Both the position numbers and the translations under genes were made by a program. 8,716 nucleotides of DNA, taken from assembly GCA_012514415.1 (NCBI GenBank), contig JAAZAH010000406.1, positions 1 to 8,716 of the forward strand. The letters are read 5' to 3'. The number at the start of each line of letters is the position of its first letter. Position 1 is the stretch's first letter. This document shows positions 8,705-8,716 of the stretch, one piece after another. Under the pieces are notes generated by a model. That model saw only the letters and a program-made list of their open reading frames with translations, was not told the DNA's origin and made no database searches. The DNA is from Sandaracinaceae bacterium. GTDB taxonomy: Bacteria > Myxococcota_A > Polyangia > Polyangiales > Houyiibacteriaceae.

Positions 8705-8716
8705 TCGGCCTCGAAC

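Overview
The window looks like chromosomal DNA of a Gram-negative, moderately GC-rich bacterium. The best guess is Myxococcota/Bradymonadia or a related former 'delta-proteobacterium'. This rests on an outer-membrane OmpA protein with thrombospondin type-3 calcium repeats and a small Cys-rich motif, a secreted TPR protein, a MoxR/transglutaminase pair, and a stand-alone REP-associated-type (Y1, HUH) transposase. The taxonomic call is inference, because there is no rRNA or other marker in the window.

Layout. (1) Positions 2-4205, + strand, are a compact operon-like block. It holds the 3' part of a membrane-anchored TgpA-like transglutaminase (cut by the left edge), a MoxR-family AAA+ ATPase 4 nt downstream, and a secreted TPR protein of 645 aa 9 nt after that. 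(2) Positions 4200-5183, - strand, encode meso-diaminopimelate D-dehydrogenase (ddh). It converges on the TPR gene, and the two stop codons interlock in a 6-nt overlap. (3) Positions 5403-6311, - strand, encode a Y1 transposase with an unusually long C-terminal part. (4) Positions 6312-6537 are noncoding, with a two-copy 45-bp direct repeat containing AACCTAGGT. (5) Positions 6538-8493, + strand, encode an OmpA-family protein: signal peptide, helical N-terminal domain, Cys motif, probable beta-barrel, TSP3 repeats and OmpA peptidoglycan-binding domain. A clear intrinsic terminator (8547-8578) follows. (6) Positions 8579-8716 are noncoding and repeat-rich, with two more AACCTAGGT copies and small hairpins.

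How the genes relate. Three of the loci fit a cell-envelope theme: ddh makes meso-DAP, the OmpA domain binds meso-DAP-containing peptidoglycan, and the MoxR/transglutaminase/TPR block is probably an envelope-associated module. This link is loose and inferred; only the first three genes look co-transcribed. I saw no CRISPR array, tRNA, rRNA, integrase or clear defence system. The most distinctive unexplained signal is the AACCTAGGT repeat family, found in pairs on both sides of the OmpA gene and just upstream of the transposase.
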